Assembly: GCA_910587055.1 (NCBI GenBank)
Contig: CAJUKY010000032.1
Location: 1 to 12,835, forward strand
Source of the DNA: Candidatus Gastranaerophilales bacterium
GTDB taxonomy: Bacteria > Cyanobacteriota > Vampirovibrionia > Gastranaerophilales > Gastranaerophilaceae
Reading direction: 5' to 3'
DNA: 12,835 nt
The notes beneath the pieces are model-generated. The model saw nothing but the letters and a program-made list of their open reading frames with translations, was not told the origin of the DNA and ran no database searches. Made by a program: the position numbers and the translations under genes. Each line of letters starts with the position of its first letter. Position 1 is the stretch's first letter. Shown here piece by piece: positions 12,197 to 12,835 of this stretch.

Positions 12197-12517
12197 ATGG
12201 ACAGTACAAATAAAAGACCCAGAATCAGAGTATGTTTAAAGGCTTATGACCATAAGCTTATTGATACATCTGCAGTTAAAATTGTAGAAACCGCAAAAAG
12301 AACAGGTGCCAGCGTTTCAGGCCCTATTCCGCTTCCTACAAAAAGAAGAATTTATTGTGTTTTAAGATCACCCCACGTTGATAAAAAATCACGCGAGCAC
12401 TTTGAAATGAGAACACATAAAAGGGTTATAGATATTTATGATCCTACACAGCAAACTACGGAAGAACTTTCAAGAATGGATCTGCCGGCAGGCGTTGATA
12501 TTGAAGTTAAGCTGTAG
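12197..12517 (+). CDS. rpsJ: Ribosomal protein S10 (106 aa)
   Basis: S10 is a 30S protein (and in many bacteria NusE, part of antitermination complexes). IRVCLKAYDHKLIDTSAVKIVETAKRTGA, SGPIPLPTKRRIYCVLRSPHV and the RTHKRVIDIYDPT loop are diagnostic. The chosen start is ATG 12197, giving MDSTNKRPRIRV and a length of 106; an in-frame TTG at 12182 would add five residues and has AAAGAAG too close to use. The Shine-Dalgarno for 12197 is weak (GGA 10 nt upstream, AGAG nearer). It is first in the S10 cluster here. No tuf/fus genes precede; upstream is a divergent operon. Confidence 0.97.
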   Translation: MDSTNKRPRIRVCLKAYDHKLIDTSAVKIVETAKRTGASVSGPIPLPTKRRIYCVLRSPHVDKKSREHFEMRTHKRVIDIYDPTQQTTEELSRMDLPAGVDIEVKL

Positions 12518-12524
12518 TGTATGA

Positions 12525-12547
12525 GCCGGTGCTTAAAGCATCAGGGC
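12525..12547 (+). promoter_or_regulatory. Hairpin 1 in the rpsJ-rplC spacer
   Basis: GGTGC (12528-12532) / GCATC (12538-12542) with loop TTAAA and one G-T pair, extended by GCC (12525-12527) / GGC (12545-12547) across a 2-nt bulge. It begins 8 nt after the rpsJ stop. No T-run follows, so it is not a typical terminator; a processing or binding site is possible. Confidence 0.4.
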
Positions 12548-12558
12548 GAAGCAAAAAA

Positions 12559-12592
12559 GTTAACATTTGACAATTAAATATTAAATGTGAAC
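12559..12592 (+). promoter_or_regulatory. Hairpin 2 in the rpsJ-rplC spacer
   Basis: GTTAACATTT (12559-12568) / AAATGTGAAC (12583-12592): nine of ten positions pair, loop of 14 nt. A perfect -35 hexamer TTGACA (12567-12572) lies inside it, but the best -10-like sequence, TATTAA at 12593-12598, is 20 bp away, so an internal promoter is doubtful. Confidence 0.4.
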
Positions 12593-12675
12593 TATTAAAA
12601 GGCAGAGTTTGACCTTTATTGTCAGGGTTCTTGAAGAAAGAAAACAAACAAAGCCAAAGAAAGTACAAAGCAACA

Positions 12676-12695
12676 AGAGTTAATTAAATAGCTCT
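12676..12695 (+). promoter_or_regulatory. Hairpin 3, just upstream of the rplC ribosome site
   Basis: AGAGTTA (12676-12682) / TAGCTCT (12689-12695), seven pairs with one G-T, loop ATTAAA. It ends 6 nt before the GGAAAGG Shine-Dalgarno of rplC, and could therefore affect ribosome loading. Confidence 0.4.
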
Positions 12696-12717
12696 CACAA
12701 CGGAAAGGTAAAATAAC

Positions 12718-12835
12718 ATGACATTAGGTGTTATTGGAGAAAAACTCGGAATGACACAGGTATATGACGAACAAGGTTTGTGTATTCCTGTTACCGTAAT
12801 TAAAGTTGACCCTCTAACCGTAACTCAGGTAAAAA
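12718..12835 (+). CDS. rplC: Ribosomal protein L3 (N-terminus only)
   Basis: L3 is a 50S assembly protein. The visible 39 residues begin MTLGVIGEKLGMTQVYDEQG and continue CIPVTVIKVDP; the G-x-K-x-GMTQ opening is characteristic. ATG at 12718 has GGAAAGG 9 nt upstream. It is the second gene of the S10 operon; its stop lies beyond the window. The gap of 200 nt to rpsJ is longer than usual for this operon. Confidence 0.96.
   Translation, partial: MTLGVIGEKLGMTQVYDEQGLCIPVTVIKVDPLTVTQVK

Noticed and set aside
12522..12578. A possible 18-codon ORF (MSRCLKHQGEAKK...) in the rpsJ-rplC gap
   Set aside because: No Shine-Dalgarno, and it overlaps predicted hairpins; most likely chance.
12567..12598. 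An internal promoter with consensus TTGACA before rplC
   Set aside because: The only -10-like sequence (TATTAA) is at 20 bp spacing and the hexamer lies within a hairpin; reported as part of the spacer instead.

Overview
The window (12,835 bp, AT-rich) reads as chromosomal sequence from a low-GC bacterium. Short genes with AAAGGA-type ribosome binding sites, a prepilin whose peptidase site is A|FTLVE, and single-TM proteins with an N-terminal AIS...TA(Y/F)KNN motif are reminiscent of the non-photosynthetic Cyanobacteriota lineage Gastranaerophilales (Melainabacteria/Vampirovibrionia). That placement is inference from style; no marker was searched. I see no phage, IS, CRISPR, tRNA or rRNA. No stretch longer than about 210 bp lacks a gene.

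Layout. (1) 1-2585: uvrA, cut at its 5' end, convergent with a small XRE-type regulator (2601-2924, minus). (2) 2925-6389: the accessory part. It holds an Ala/Lys/Gln/Asn-rich single-TM protein (3134-4225, plus), two paralogous single-TM proteins on the minus strand (4336-5130 and 5607-6389), and between them a small plus-strand gene (5296-5571) that may be an Sm-like barrel, preceded by an unusual nested inverted repeat. (3) 6560-9009: a plus-strand run of a U32-family/TrhP-like tRNA hydroxylation protein, a YqeG-like HAD phosphatase that overlaps it, and an exported protein that looks like a degenerate metallopeptidase. (4) 9097-12014: minus-strand genes: secG, a prepilin-like protein with its own promoter and a leader containing direct repeats and a possible 14-codon ORF, an endonuclease IV-family protein, and an Fmt-like formyltransferase. 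The last two form a tight operon. (5) 12102-12835: start of the S10 ribosomal protein operon (rpsJ, then rplC cut by the window end), with a promoter, a hairpin at the expected transcript start, and a structured 200-nt gap between rpsJ and rplC.

How they fit: uvrA and the endonuclease IV-like gene are DNA repair; the U32 protein, formyltransferase and S10 genes serve translation; SecG and the prepilin serve protein export and surface appendages. Regions 2 and 4 hold the least explained material: a family of TM proteins with a shared N-terminus, a candidate Sm-like protein, and the prepilin leader. None is proven to be a new system.
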